A stretch of 64,000 bases of DNA from Galbula dea (lineage: Eukaryota; Chordata; Aves; Piciformes; Galbulidae), in contig VWZX01006860.1 in the NCBI GenBank assembly GCA_013399015.1, positions 124,001 to 188,000 on the forward strand, written 5' to 3'. How positions within the stretch are numbered: the first letter of the stretch is position 1; each line of letters opens with the position of its first letter. The position numbers and the translations under genes are program-made. The notes under the pieces were generated by a model. That model worked only from the letters and a program-made list of their open reading frames with translations. It was not told where the DNA came from and did not search any database. Shown one piece after another: positions 12,083 through 23,039 of this stretch.

Positions 12083-13060
12083 AGCCCCATGGTGGAGGAG
12101 CTGTGACACTGGTGTCCTACATACACTGAGGTTGTGAGATATTGTTCTCATTAGTGAGTGGTGCTAAGACTATAGAAATAAAAAGCATAAATCTGCACAG
12201 AACTTCCTACCCCTGAGGCTCTGAAAGTGCCAGACAAAGTGTGCAGATCTAGTTTTGGAAAGGCTGTAAATCATCTGCAGTAACGTTCCATCTTCATTTC
12301 AGTCCAAACACCCCTGACCTGGCCACCAGTTTTGATGCTCTCTGATTGAAGTGTGCCCATGAAATGATATGAAACATAAACACTGGGGATGGCAAAAATC
12401 ATCTGAACATGCCTAGCCATCTATTTACATCTGAAAACATCCCTGGAGATAATGTCTGATTTTGTTCCACAAATGAGGCCTAATGAGAAAGAGAACATTG
12501 GCCAATAGCTGCCATTTCTGCAAACACCTTCCACGGGCTCAGCATTTGTCCCCATTTATTTGGTGGAAGTATTTGTTTTCTTCAGACCTCACACAGCAGA
12601 TCCCTCTATTAATTCTCTCTCTGTTTGCTGGGTTTTTTTTTCTTCCTGGTGTTCTTGTTACAGCTCTGAAATGCAACAAGTTTTTCCTGTAGGTGAAATC
12701 CAAAGGCTGTTGAAAACAACAGAAGCTTCTGGTTTGAGACCTCTTGCAGACTTTGAGGCCATGCTGGTAGGAAAGAGGTTGATGTCAGTACTCAATATCT
12801 AATTAATATCTCTAATAATAAGAGTAACAGTCATAGTGCTTGTCACTCTTTTTTTTTCTCCCTACCTTTTCTATCATTTTATCTATTAGACTTGATGCAA
12901 TTTTATGTCACTGCTTTTAATCTCTGTGATGTTGTAGATTGGTACCAGTTTACTCCTGGACAAGTTAGGAGTTGTCATGATGTCCAAGCAAGTAGACAAA
13001 GAAACCTTGGTAAGTGACCTATGGCACATCCCTTGCTCACAATACCATCCAATAGCAGGG
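12083..13060. other. Non-coding stretch, no feature seen
   Basis: Ordinary AT-leaning sequence with T-rich tracts near 12,632-12,645 and 12,846-12,880. No recognised gene or repeat. Confidence 0.4.
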
Positions 13061-13062
13061 CA

Positions 13063-13116
13063 ATGTAGATTCCTGAAGGTCTTTTCCAACCTAAATGATT
13101 CTGATTCTATGATTTT
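13063..13116 (+). repeat. CR1 LINE terminal tail, about 50 bp
   Basis: Only the extreme 3' end is left: CTGAAGGTCTTTTCCAACCT followed by AAATGATTCTGATTCTATGA. The repeated ATTCTG/ATTCTATG units are typical of CR1 ends. Confidence 0.8.
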
Positions 13117-13265
13117 ATATGTGTTTTGGGAAGGCCTTTCTGGGGGAGGAATGGTGATACCTGCCCAGGTATAAAAGGTTTTGGAGTGGTGTTGGCCAGG
13201 GACTTCAGAAAGGCACAGCAACAACCTGCAGTTTTCCTAGGGCAGGGAGGGAAAAAACCCTGTGG

Positions 13266-13668
13266 AAATGCAAAGAGCAAAGGCTGAGGGAGCTGGGGCT
13301 CTTTAGCTTGGAGAAGAGGAGGCTAAGGGGTGACCTCATCTATGCTTATAAATATGTGAAGGGTGGGTGTCAGGAGGATGGGGTTAGGCTCTTCTCAGTG
13401 AAGCCCAGTGACAGGACAAGGGGCAAAGGCTGTAAGCTGAAGCACAGGAGGTTCCATGTGAATACAAGAAAGCATTTTTTTTTCCTGGTTCAGGTGGCAG
13501 AGCCCTGGCACAGACTGCCCAGAGAGGCTGGGGAGTCTCCTTCTCTGGAGAGATTCAAACCCCTGCTGGACATGTTCCTGTGTGACCTGCTGTAGGGAAC
13601 CCTGCTGTGGCAGGGGGGTTGGACTAGATGAGCTTTCGAGGTCCTTTCCAACCCCTAACATTCTGTGT
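13266..13668 (+). repeat. CR1 LINE 3' portion, about 400 bp
   Basis: Sense element running from GCTGAGGGAGCTGGGGCTCT through AGTGACAGGACAAGGGGCAA to TTGGACTAGATGAGCTTTCG and the tail CCAACCCCTAACATTCTGTG. The 95-aa frame at 13,308-13,595 and the antisense frame at 13,395-13,751 are read through this repeat. Confidence 0.93.
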
Positions 13669-14380
13669 GTGAAGGAACATGGGGCAATATCACAGTGTAA
13701 GCAGACTCTTGCCTCCCCAAAGAAATGCTTTTCCTCTCCACCTTGACCCACAAAGCAGGTGTGATTTATTGATTTAGGTCAGGCTACATCTAGCCAGCAA
13801 AATTATCCCAGAACGGACAATAAACACATGCACTCTTTGGAGTCACAGGAAGCTTTTTGACCTATCAATAGCTGTGAAATCAGAATTAACCTATCCAGAC
13901 TGCTCCTTGAAAACCTCTGACCAATCCCATGCAGCACTATAATAGTCACATTGACCTTTGGCCAAGCACAATCTTCCACGCTGCTTCTGCATCCCACCGT
14001 GACACTTGTTGAGTGGCTCCATGGTGTGAAAATACCAATGTGCCTGCCTCAAGAAAAGAGCTGGAATTACAGTGCTGAGAAGGCAACGATCTCCATGAAT
14101 TAATCCACCAACACATCACACAAATGTAGCTGTGTCCATAAAATTGGATTTCCTGATAGCTGGGGGGATTTGCACTGACTCAGGTATTACAGGCGTGGAG
14201 CTGTGTGAAGAGCAGAGAGGAAGGCACGTGGCTGCCTGCAGAAGTAGCTCAAAGAAGACTGAAGTGCTGGGGAATGTTTAGCATGGGTAGTGACACCAGC
14301 CAGGGTGGTAGTGAGGGAAAGAGCCAAGGGCTCAAAGCACAGCAAACTAAACAAAAATAAATGTGCTGGAGAGAAGTTTG
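13669..14380. other. Non-coding stretch, no feature seen
   Basis: No recognisable gene or repeat between two CR1 clusters. Confidence 0.4.
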
Positions 14381-14383
14381 TAT

Positions 14384-14490
14384 ATTCACAGAATCAGAGA
14401 GTGATTAAGTTTGGAAGAGACCTCTAAGGTCATCAAGTCCAACCAGCAACCTATCACCCCCATGCCACTAAACCATAGCCCTAAGTAGAT
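14384..14490 (-). repeat. CR1 LINE 3' end fragment, left arm of an inverted pair
   Basis: Antisense 3' end with TTTGGAAGAGACCTCTAAGG and TCATCAAGTCCAACCAGCAA, then CCATGCCACTAAACCATAGC. It is followed at once by a second CR1 tail in the opposite direction. Confidence 0.87.
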
Positions 14491-14492
14491 GC

Positions 14493-14558
14493 CCTGATGC
14501 TTGGACTTGGTGATGATCTTAGAGGTCTTTTCCAATCTTAATGATTCTAAGATTTCTG
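14493..14558 (+). repeat. CR1 LINE terminal tail, right arm of an inverted pair
   Basis: Sense 3' tail (GGACTTGGTGATGATCTTAG, AGGTCTTTTCCAATCTTAAT). It is nearly complementary to the left arm at 14,388-14,441, so the pair can fold into a hairpin. Confidence 0.85.
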
Positions 14559-14734
14559 ATTTGATTTACCTCACAAAAGAGTAGCAGGGTTAATGCTCTG
14601 CTTGGTTTCTTCCCCCCCAACCCCTTTTCTGCTCTTTACCTTAGAAATAGTAAAATGATGAAGCAGCAGCAATGTGAAGGCAGACAGGGGGTCTCAGTTG
14701 TGTGCTGTTGCCCTTCGTCAGAGACATTAGTAAC

Positions 14735-15145
14735 TTGAGGACACTTCTGGAGTCCTGGGTCCAGTTCTGGGCTCCCCAGTTCCTGAGAGACAAGGAACCC
14801 CTGGAGAGAGTCCAGCAGAGGCTAGGAAGATGCTGAGGGCACTGGAGCAGCTCTGGCAGGAGGAAAGGCTGAGAGCCCTGGGGCTGCTGAGCCTGGAGAA
14901 GAGCAGCCCCAGAGGGGAGCTGCTCAATGCTGAGCAAGAGCTGAAGGCTGGGGGCAAGAGGCTGGGGCCAGACTCGGCTCAGTGGTGCCCAGGGATAGCC
15001 CAAGGGGCACTGGGCACCAACTGGAACCCAGGAGGTTCCAGCTGAGCAGGAGGAGAAACTTGTTTGGTGCAAGGGTTTTAGAGCACAGGCTGCCCAGAGA
15101 GGTCGTGGAGTCTCCTTCTCTGGTGCTTCCAGATCTTGTCTGAGG
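14735..15145 (+). repeat. CR1 LINE internal portion, about 410 bp
   Basis: Sense element with TCCAGTTCTGGGCTCCCCAG, CTGGAGCAGCTCTGGCAGGA and GGAGAAGAGCAGCCCCAGAG, then CAGGCTGCCCAGAGAGGTCG. The final tail is missing. It is a GC-rich subtype related to 42,418-42,965. Antisense open frames at 14,641-15,223 come from it. Confidence 0.88.
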
Positions 15146-15865
15146 CTGGTGACCAGTTCTCCAACTCACAGTGAGACATTCCAGTGGCACCAGGGGACAC
15201 ACTGAGCTGCATGCATCCAGCACAAAGATTCCCTGCAGTAGATGCTCTACAGGCTAGCAGAGTGGGAAAGGACTGGTCCTCATGCTCCTAGTCCTGCAGG
15301 GATGGGATAACCTTCACAGGCAGGCTGTGAGGATGCACGTGTGAGGGAAGACTGCAAAAGCCACTTCCCAAAATGCACCTGCTATGTGACTAAATAAAGC
15401 TGCAATGGCCTGGCAGCTTTTGCAGCCACTAAACTTGCTTGTTATTTCAGTTGAACAGCAGAGGCAGAGCTGGGTATCAAACCACAGAGAATGGATTTGG
15501 GCTCAAGCCCATCCCTGAACCACTGAGTGTGACGATCTGCTGGCTTAGCCAAGCCCTTAAATCTGCTAGCTGGAGAGAGCAGAACTGAAAGGAGGTATGG
15601 GAGCCACCTCTCTGCCATCCAGATGTAGGCTGAGCACCCCTTAAGATGTCTCATTGATGCAGTGGCAGGAATATTCCAGGATTTCTCTCTGTTGGATATT
15701 CCAGTTCTCTCTTTTGCTATTGCAGACTTTACATCAGCAAACACAAATCACAGCCTGCCAGACTTCAGCCAGCCAGGGTCTTTGTTTCTCAATGCACAGC
15801 TTTATCCAGCACCAGGCACCAATTGGCCAAATGGATTAAGGCTGCTTCAGCAACCACCTTGCACC
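15146..15865. other. Non-coding stretch, no feature seen
   Basis: No gene or repeat recognised. Overlapping short open frames (15,442-15,744 minus, 15,654-15,883 plus) have no support. Confidence 0.4.
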
Positions 15866-15867
15866 AA

Positions 15868-16013
15868 CATTGGAGAAGGGTAACAAGGCTGGTGAAGGCT
15901 CTGGAGAATAAGTCTTATGAGGAGAGGCTGAGGGGGCTGGAGTTGGTTAGTCTGAGGAAGAGGAGGCTCAGAGGAGTTCTTCTCTCTCTCTACAGCTACC
16001 TGGAAGGAGGTTG
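15868..16013 (+). repeat. CR1 LINE middle segment joined to an inverted segment
   Basis: Sense CR1 from AGGGTAACAAGGCTGGTGAA to TACCTGGAAGGAGGTTG. It stops at the same internal position of the element at which the following minus-strand piece begins, which suggests one element with a flipped 3' half. Confidence 0.87.
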
Positions 16014-16297
16014 TACTGTCCAACCCTCAACCTATCACCACCATGCCACTAAGCCATGGCCCTAGGGACCACATGTAGATGTTTTTTAAACCCCTCCAGG
16101 GATGGTGGCTCCACCACAGCCCTAGGCAGCCTGGGCCAATGCCTAACAACTCCTTCTGTGAGTAAATTGTTCCTAATATCTAATCTAAACCTCCCCTGTT
16201 GCAACTTGTGGCTGTATCCTCTTATCCTCTCTCTGATAACCCAGGAGAAGAGATCAACCCCTACCCAGCTACACTTAGAGCTGTTTCAGGCTCTGAA
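16014..16297 (-). repeat. CR1 LINE 3' half in inverted orientation
   Basis: Antisense CR1 running from CCATGCCACTAAGCCATGGC and GGGATGGTGGCTCCACCACA to GCAACTTGTGGCTGTATCCT and GAGAAGAGATCAACCCCTAC. It directly abuts the sense piece at 15,868-16,013, with almost no overlap in consensus coordinates. Confidence 0.9.
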
Positions 16298-17450
16298 GGA
16301 AAAGACCAAGTCTCTGACCTGACTAAAGAGCTAGAACATTGCATGAAAAAGGAAATAATAATAGAAGAGTTATTTTGGTGTGAGATATAACCTTTTCTGT
16401 CTGATTAATGCTTCCCCAGGACACACAGCCTGGGGAAGCTGCATCTGAGATTGCACATCCCTCCCTGGGCTCTCAGAGCAGACAATCCACTCCAGCATCA
16501 CTCTTGTGGTTACCATGATACTGTTATTGTTGCCTGCTTCTTCCCTCTCTTGTCCCCATTGACTCCAGGCAGCTCAGAGCAGAGCAATGATGGATGGCTG
16601 GAGGAGATGCTGCACACCTACTTCAGGTTTCTAAAGCAGTATTTTTCTGTCCTGTTTGGATGCCTCTCTCCCATTGTGAGGCCAAACCAGAGAATAACAG
16701 GGAATTATTGTCACAAGGCAGCAGCTCTGGTTTACATGAACATGCAGCATGAATCCATTCATGGCATTTAAAAGAAAAAAAAACTGTAAGCTGACAAATA
16801 TAATCAATTACAGCAGAAGGCAGCTGCAAGGTGAAATGGAATAAGCATGGGCTTCACTATTCAAGGTTCAGTGAAGGTCCCAGACAGGGAGAAAGGGAAG
16901 ATTGCTGTTGGCCTTTAAGGAGAACTTACCTCTTCTCTTCTCAAAGGCTGAGTCCCACATAATCCAATTTCACATCTTGCCTTTAAAATGTTATTGGATC
17001 TTCCTGGAACTGACAAATGTTGAATCTCCCAGGGGGGGAACAGCATAAACTAGCCAGAAGCCCAGATCTCCAATCTTTATTCACTGGGCTTGGAGTAGCA
17101 CAGGTGAGCCCTGACAATCACAGAATCATGATGGCTGCAAAAGACCTCTGAGATCACCTTGAGCAAAGCTTGCAATTAAAACTGTCCTCTTCAAGGCTGG
17201 ATTTGCTACTGAGGGGCTACATTGTGCTGCTCAATTTCAAGGAGAGCTCTTGGTCTCAGTATGGAGGTCTTTAGGAATCATTTGCTGTTTGTATGTCCCC
17301 CCAAAGACTGGAAGAGCTCACATGGACACCAAGCAGTGTGACTCTTCTGCCTGCATGGTCTCCTTGCTGTTTGTACACCAGCAGCCTCTACAGGCAAGGC
17401 TTGGGGTGACCCATACACCCAGGGGAGTGTGATAAGCATTATCACACTAT
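16298..17450. other. Non-coding stretch; one weak CR1-like tail
   Basis: Mostly unique sequence. At about 17,117-17,162 a short segment (CAATCACAGAATCATGATGG, AAAAGACCTCTGAGATCACC) looks like a worn antisense CR1 3' end. No gene recognised. Confidence 0.5.
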
Positions 17451-17451
17451 C

Positions 17452-17818
17452 CCCTCACTCCAAGAAGGACACTGAGGTGCTGGAGTGTGTCCAAAAAAGG
17501 GCAAGAAAGGTGGTGAAGAATCTAGAGCACATGTGTAGTGAGGAGCAGCTGAGGGAGCTGGGGTTGGTTAGCCTGGGGAAAAGGAGGCTGAGGGCAAACC
17601 TTCTCACTCTCTATAACTACCTGAAAGGAGGTTGGAGTAAAGTGGGAGTTAGTCTCCCAAGGAACAAGTGATAGGACAAGAGGAAATGGCCTCAAGTTGC
17701 ACCAAGGGAGGTTTAGGTTGGAGATGAGGAATAACATCTTCCCTGAAAGGGTTGTCAAGGCCTGGCCCAGGCTGCCCAGGGCAGTGGTGGAGTCCCCATC
17801 CCTAGAGGGGTTGAAAAA
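17452..17818 (+). repeat. CR1 LINE 3' portion, about 365 bp
   Basis: Sense element from CACTCCAAGAAGGACACTGA through GGGTTGGTTAGCCTGGGGAA and TGATAGGACAAGAGGAAATG to CTGCCCAGGGCAGTGGTGGA. The terminal tail is lost. It closely resembles 57,912-58,332. Confidence 0.92.
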
Positions 17819-19370
17819 AGGTACATATGTTCCCCTAGGTTTTGGGGGGACCAGTTTTGCACGGGAGGCATCAGCTGTGCTGGAGTGGTGGAAAGTTCTT
17901 GGTGGAGGCTCAAGCTACAGGCAAGCAGCTGAGCCTTGCAGCTTGCTGTGCTGTGACATACCCACCCTTTGGTCCAGCATGAGTTATGGCACCTATAAAC
18001 TGCTTATTTTATTGCTGAGGCTAATGAGCTCTGGGCCCTCTAGGTTGAGCTTTGTAATTACACAGCTTCTTGGGATGCTGATTTAGGAGTTGCACGGAGT
18101 CTCTCTTCTCACCAGCTACTGCCTTAGCACCTTTGCTGATGAAGGCTGACCAAACCATCTAGGTGGGTACCATCACATCTCACCAATCCCTCCCCTCCAT
18201 TCAAAGGTAAAAAACACCCCACAAGTGACCAGAAAGACCTAGTTGAACCATCAGAGAGATGCTGTTGGAGTGGCTGGTCCTTCCAACACTGTTTGTTATG
18301 AGAGGAGAGGAGAAGAACATTTCTGAATTCCCAGCTGTTGTAGCAGCAGGATTTTAGTGGGATCATTTATTTGGAAATCCTACAGTGACTTCTTTTACTA
18401 ATCCAGGCCCAGGATTTCCAGGGAAGGAGATACAGTCAAAAAAATCTGGCACACCCTAAAGAATAATCATTATTATTAGCCTAATTACATTAATTACTGT
18501 AATTACAAGGAGGGCAAGACACTACAGGAATCACAGATGAGTAGGGTGCTCTACAGATGCCAAATGGTGCTGGGTTTTCCCTTCCTTTCTGCAGTCTAAA
18601 GGCAGCTGCATTGCTTGCAAAGCAGGAGGAAACAGCTCCAGCAACACACACACACACTCTCTTCTGTACATGTGTGTGTCAAGATCACAGTGTCAGGTAG
18701 AAAATGCTGCCAGAGCCTGGTTGGCAAAAAAATTGACAAGGAAATCCAGTGTTATCTGGAACTGCTCTCTCCAGAGAGGCTGAAAAATCTTTGATAGGTT
18801 CACTCCAGGGGAAATAACTTTGGAGGATAAGAGGCATTGATGTGCGCTGAGGAAAAGGCAACCTGCGTGCACGCTGGCACGGCAGCGGGTTGGAGCTGAT
18901 GTGGATCCTTTTCTTTCTCTCTCTCTTTTTCCCTCTGCTCCCTTCCTCTGTGAGGGTTTTTTTCCCCCCTTTTATTATTTTTAGGGTTTTTTTATTGTTG
19001 TTATTACTATTTCACAGCAGCCCCAGGTCTCTCAGCGATGGGGAATGATATAAAGAACCGAGGAGCGTCGGTGCCTCCATGGAGTGGGGGAAGCAAAAAG
19101 CAGGAGATGAAGGGAAGGAGGGAGGGGGAATGTCAACAGGCAAATCTGAAAAGCAAACCTGGGAAATGACTGTGTATCTAGTAGGTCTGTGTTGTGTGTA
19201 TGCTGTTGGAACCTCCAAGGGAAGGAGGAAAAAGGTGGAGCCTCTTTTGTCGGGAGAATCTGCAGCAATAGTCCAGTTCCTTTGTAATTCAATGGTGTGT
19301 CCTGGTGGGAGTCAGATGCTGGTTCCTGGCATGGCACAGCCCATGCCACCCTGGGAGGGTTTGCAGCCTC
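17819..19370. other. Non-coding stretch with a TAATTA-rich block and a weak CpG patch
   Basis: Contains a dense ATTA/TAAT cluster at 18,461-18,510, a short CA run near 18,643-18,658, a CpG-containing patch at about 18,842-18,900 and a T-rich tract at 18,954-19,010. No gene or dispersed repeat recognised. Confidence 0.45.
18461..18510. promoter_or_regulatory. Cluster of homeodomain-type TAATTA motifs
   Basis: Within 50 bases there are several ATTA/TAAT cores, including CCTAATTACATTAATTACTG followed by TAATTAC. These match the core of many homeodomain factors. A regulatory role is inferred from motif density alone and could be chance in AT-rich DNA. Confidence 0.3.
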
Positions 19371-19372
19371 TT

Positions 19373-19850
19373 TCATAGAATCATAGAATGGTTAGGTTTG
19401 GAAAAGACCTCTGAGATCATCGAGTCCAGCTGTTAACCCAACACTCCCATGCTCACCACTAAACCATGGCCCCAAGCACCACATCTCCATGTTTGCTGAA
19501 TTCTTCCAGGGGTGGTGACTCCACCACCTCCCTGGGCAGCCTGGGCTGATGCCTGAGAACCCTCTTGGGGAAGAAATCTTTCCAAATAACTGACCTGAAT
19601 CTCCACTGGCACAACTTGAGGCCATTTCCTCTTGTCCTATCACTTATTACTTAGGAGAGGAGACTGACACTGTTGTGACCTCCTTTCAGGCTGTTGCAGA
19701 GACTGAGAAGGTCTCCCCTGAGCCTCCTCTTCTCCAGACTAACCAACCCCAGTTCCCTCAGCTGCTCCCCATAAGACCTGTGCTCTAGACCCTTCACCAG
19801 CCTTGTTGCACTTCTTATACTCCAGCATCTCAATGTCTTTCTTGGAGATA
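19373..19850 (-). repeat. CR1 LINE 3' portion, about 475 bp
   Basis: Starts with the antisense tail TCATAGAATCATAGAATGGT and runs through CTCCACCACCTCCCTGGGCA, GAGGCCATTTCCTCTTGTCC and GAGCCTCCTCTTCTCCAGAC to AGCATCTCAATGTCTTTCTT. It is one of the better-preserved copies with an intact 3' end. Similarity may continue weakly to about 19,965. Confidence 0.93.
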
Positions 19851-20888
19851 GGCCCCAATGCTTTCCAACTTCTCCAACTGCCCCAAAACCAAAACCTGAG
19901 TGAGCACAGATTCACAGCTCCAAATTCCAGTCCCAAATTCCTGCACAGAGCATTAAAGCCAGGGTTTGGAGAAGTCTTATCCCACTTCATCATGACTGGG
20001 GACTTGTACTGATTTAAGGTGGGCAGGAAGCAGGCTGCTGAGATGCCATTGTCCCCTGGATGTATTTATTCTGTAAGGCCATAAGAGCTGCTTAGGGAAG
20101 CTGGCAGTTGTTTGTGGCTTATTTGGAGTGGGACTTTCCTCAGCTAACTGCAGCTTGCTGAGAGCTAGGCAGTTATGTCTGAGCTGCTTTATTGCTGTGA
20201 CTTTGCTTTATGGTTGGGAAAGAGAGATGGTTCCTTCTAGAGCACAATTCATCTTGCCCAGCTGGGCTGAATTGCACCCTGGAAGTTCTTCTTTCTCTCC
20301 ATCCTCTATAAAAGGCATCTAGACAACTTGCTCCAATTTACACATCCAAACTGATGACACATAAAGTTAGATGGATGGAACCCAACCAGGCATCATTCTC
20401 TCCCTTGCACTCTGAGGGTTTTTTCATCTTGCTCAAGCTTTTTCTCCTCCTGTTGGGCAGAAAAAGCTGGAGAAAGTGCCATGGGGATGCAGACAGGTTG
20501 GTTCACAACAGGGAAAAGACCATTTCCAGGCCCAGTAGGCTCTGGTTTGTTAGTTCCTTGTTTTCTTGCAGGCATCAAGTCCCAGGCAGACTAAAGAGGC
20601 TGTAGCTTCATCTCTAGCATGTGTTCCAACCTCTACACAACACCCTTAGACAGCTAGATCACTTCCCTGGGCTATCTGTGTGTAAAATTCCAGTTCTGTC
20701 AGAGGTTTCCTGCTTTTACCAAGCCCAGAAGGCTGAAGAAAACAAATCATCATTGTTATTCATCATATTGCAGTAAATTTTACATGTCCCTAACAGAATT
20801 GCCATTCCAGCCTGCTGGGAGGTGTTCAAAGATGATTGCCCTCCCTGCTCTCTAGCAGTTCATAACCCAAATGCACAAAACCTGTAAT
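19851..20888. other. Non-coding stretch, no feature seen
   Basis: The first hundred bases may be a diverged continuation of the preceding CR1. The rest shows no recognisable gene, RNA or repeat. Confidence 0.4.
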
Positions 20889-21570
20889 TTCATAGAATCA
20901 TAGAATGGTTTGGGTTGGAAGGGACCTTTCAAGGTCATCTGGTCCAACCTCCCTGCAGTCAGCAAGGACATCTGCAACCAGACCATGTTGCTCACAGCCC
21001 CAGACAACCTGACCTGGAATGATTGCAGGGCTGGGACATCTCCCACCTCTCTGGGCAACCTGGGACAGGCTCTCAACAATCTTAGCACAAAAAATTTCTT
21101 CCTTCAATCTAGTCTAAATCTCCCTCTTTTAGTTTCAAACCATCACCCCTTGTCCTGTCCCAACAGGTCCTGCTAAATTGTCTGTCTCCATCTTTCTGAT
21201 AGACTCCTTTAAGTATTCAGAGGCTGCAAGAAGGTCTCCCTGGAACCTTCTCCAAGCTGAACAACCCCAATTCTTTCAGTCTGTCCTCATAGCAGACAGG
21301 TTCCAGCTTTCAGACAATTTCTGTTGCCTCCTCTGGACCTGCTCCAACAGGTCCATCTTCTTCTTGTGCTGAGTGCCTCAGAGATGGACATAGTACTCCA
21401 AGTGAGGTCTTACCAGAGTCAAGTAGAGTGGCAGAATCTCCTCCCTCTTCCCTTTTTAAACAACAGTCCTGCAGGCCACACTATTTCTGACACCCACCAA
21501 GATGCTGTTGGCCTTCTTGGCCACCTGGGCACACTGCTGGCTCATATTTAGCTGCCAGGCTGAGCATGCT
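20889..21570 (-). repeat. CR1 LINE, longest copy in the window (about 680 bp)
   Basis: Begins with the antisense tail TTTCATAGAATCATAGAATG, continues through TGCAACCAGACCATGTTGCT, AAACCATCACCCCTTGTCCT and TTGCCTCCTCTGGACCTGCT, and reaches AAGATGCTGTTGGCCTTCTT and TGGGCACACTGCTGGCTCAT, which lie further 5' than most copies here. It may extend with low similarity to about 21,590. Confidence 0.93.
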
Positions 21571-22349
21571 CAGCTTGGTGCTGACTAGCAGTTTGGTTAA
21601 GCCTGTGCATGGAATACTACAGAAATCTTAACAACACTGGAGCCTCTCTTCCAGACCCATCCCTTGGTCAACACTTTGGGAAGGAGTAGACACTTCTCCT
21701 ACCAGCTGTTTGTTCCCTGTGAGAGACCTTCTAAACATTTCCCACTGAACCCCCTAGCCATGCCAGAAGTTCCCACCCTCAGCCACAGAAGTCTTCTTCT
21801 CCCTACAGTTGACTCCTGGCACTTTGGTTCCATTTAATTACAGATGATTTTTCTCCTTGTGAGCACAGATCCTAATTAGATGGAAATGGCAAAGAAAGAA
21901 AGTGTAAAGAGATGATGTGAGCTGCTGCTGCTTGAGAAATACAGCCTGGAATAAAAGAAATCGAGGTCATCCCCTGACTCTGCTGTTTTAATGATGGTTG
22001 TTGATTAGCTTGTGTTTACCTGAGTGGCTGCAGCTCCTGCCTCCATGGGAGGTTTGCAGCTCCTCATCGGCAACAGGCAGCAACAAGTGCCAGGCAGTGG
22101 GCATCTCCTGGTGTATTTATTAATACACAGGTTCTAATTGTCTGCAGGAGCTTCAAGACTCTTGGTATGGGGAAAAATATAGATGATTTTAATGTGTTCC
22201 TATACTGCCACAACCCTATAGGGAAACTGAGGCATGGCCAAGGTGAGTAAGTAACAAAAGCAGAGCCTTCATCAAGCAAATGTGTGCTTTTTTCCCACCC
22301 CCCAGAGTGATGGAGAGATGGTTTGGGTGCTCAGCTCAATCTAATTCCT
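21571..22349. other. Non-coding stretch with a MIR-like relic
   Basis: No gene recognised. A minus-strand MIR-like segment lies at about 22,205-22,270. Confidence 0.4.
22205..22270 (-). repeat. Possible ancient MIR/CORE-SINE fragment
   Basis: GGGAAACTGAGGCATGGCCA followed by AGTAAGTAACAAAAGCAGAG resembles the antisense MIR phrase GGAAACTGAGGCACAGAGAG and its downstream part. MIR-type SINEs predate the bird-mammal split, so old copies are expected. The match is short. Confidence 0.4.
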
Positions 22350-22425
22350 TCACACAATCATTGTGGTTGGAAAAGACCTCTGAGGTCATTGAGTCCATCC
22401 ACCCACCCCATGCCCTGCAGTCACG
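22350..22425 (-). repeat. CR1 LINE 3' end fragment, worn
   Basis: GTGGTTGGAAAAGACCTCTG then AGGTCATTGAGTCCATCCAC is an antisense CR1 3' end, truncated after about 75 bases. Confidence 0.75.
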
Positions 22426-22899
22426 TAACCTGATGGACATTTCAGAGTTTTGTCCTGTCACAGTTTTGCAGCATCTGCTCCTTTCTTCCTCCTGAATATT
22501 GTCTCTGCTGCACTAGAGGAAGACACAAGGCTGTGTCTTAGCTCCTTTGGCAGGTGGCTTCTGAAGACCACAGCTGTAGAATGGCACATGAATAAAAACT
22601 ATCCTTGGTGACCCAAGCAGGACATCTTCACTCTCTGCACTTGAATGAACTGTGAGTAGAGAAGATCCTTCCCTCTGAGTACATCATCTGAAGCATGGTA
22701 CTGCAGGGTGTGCTTTGGTGATGTGTTTTGGTTGCCCTCAGCAAAGCAGAAACCAGCTGGACTGTTAACACTGCTTGAAAGGAAGGCTCTGGAAATCCTC
22801 AGTGGAAGTGCAAGAAGTTTGTGATGGCTTAGGGACAACCTAGAACATTCCAGGCTGGTGGAATGGCTGGACTTGAAGGGTAACTGTTAAGGAGTTGCA
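22426..22899. other. Non-coding stretch, no feature seen
   Basis: No clear gene or repeat. The last part may belong to the older CR1 piece that follows. Confidence 0.35.
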
Positions 22900-23000
22900 C
22901 TTTGCCTGGAGACTGGTGAGCACACCAGGGATCAATCCTGTTTAACATCTTTAGCAATGAGCTGGAGGAGATAGAGTCCACCAAGCAAGGGGGAGACAGG
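22900..23000 (+). pseudogene. Fossil of CR1 ORF2 reverse transcriptase
   Basis: From 22,929 the forward frame reads G-S-I-L-F-N-I-F-S-N-E-L-E-E, close to the conserved pre-catalytic stretch of CR1-type reverse transcriptases (P-I-L-F-N-I-F-I-N-D-L-family). The catalytic FADD box is not visible downstream, and the frame degrades into unrelated sequence. It is one of few pieces in the window that come from the coding part of the LINE rather than its 3' end. It is dead: short, uninitiated and isolated. Confidence 0.65.
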
Positions 23001-23039
23001 TGCTCCAGTTGTTCTCTCAGGATGAGAATAACCACTTTT

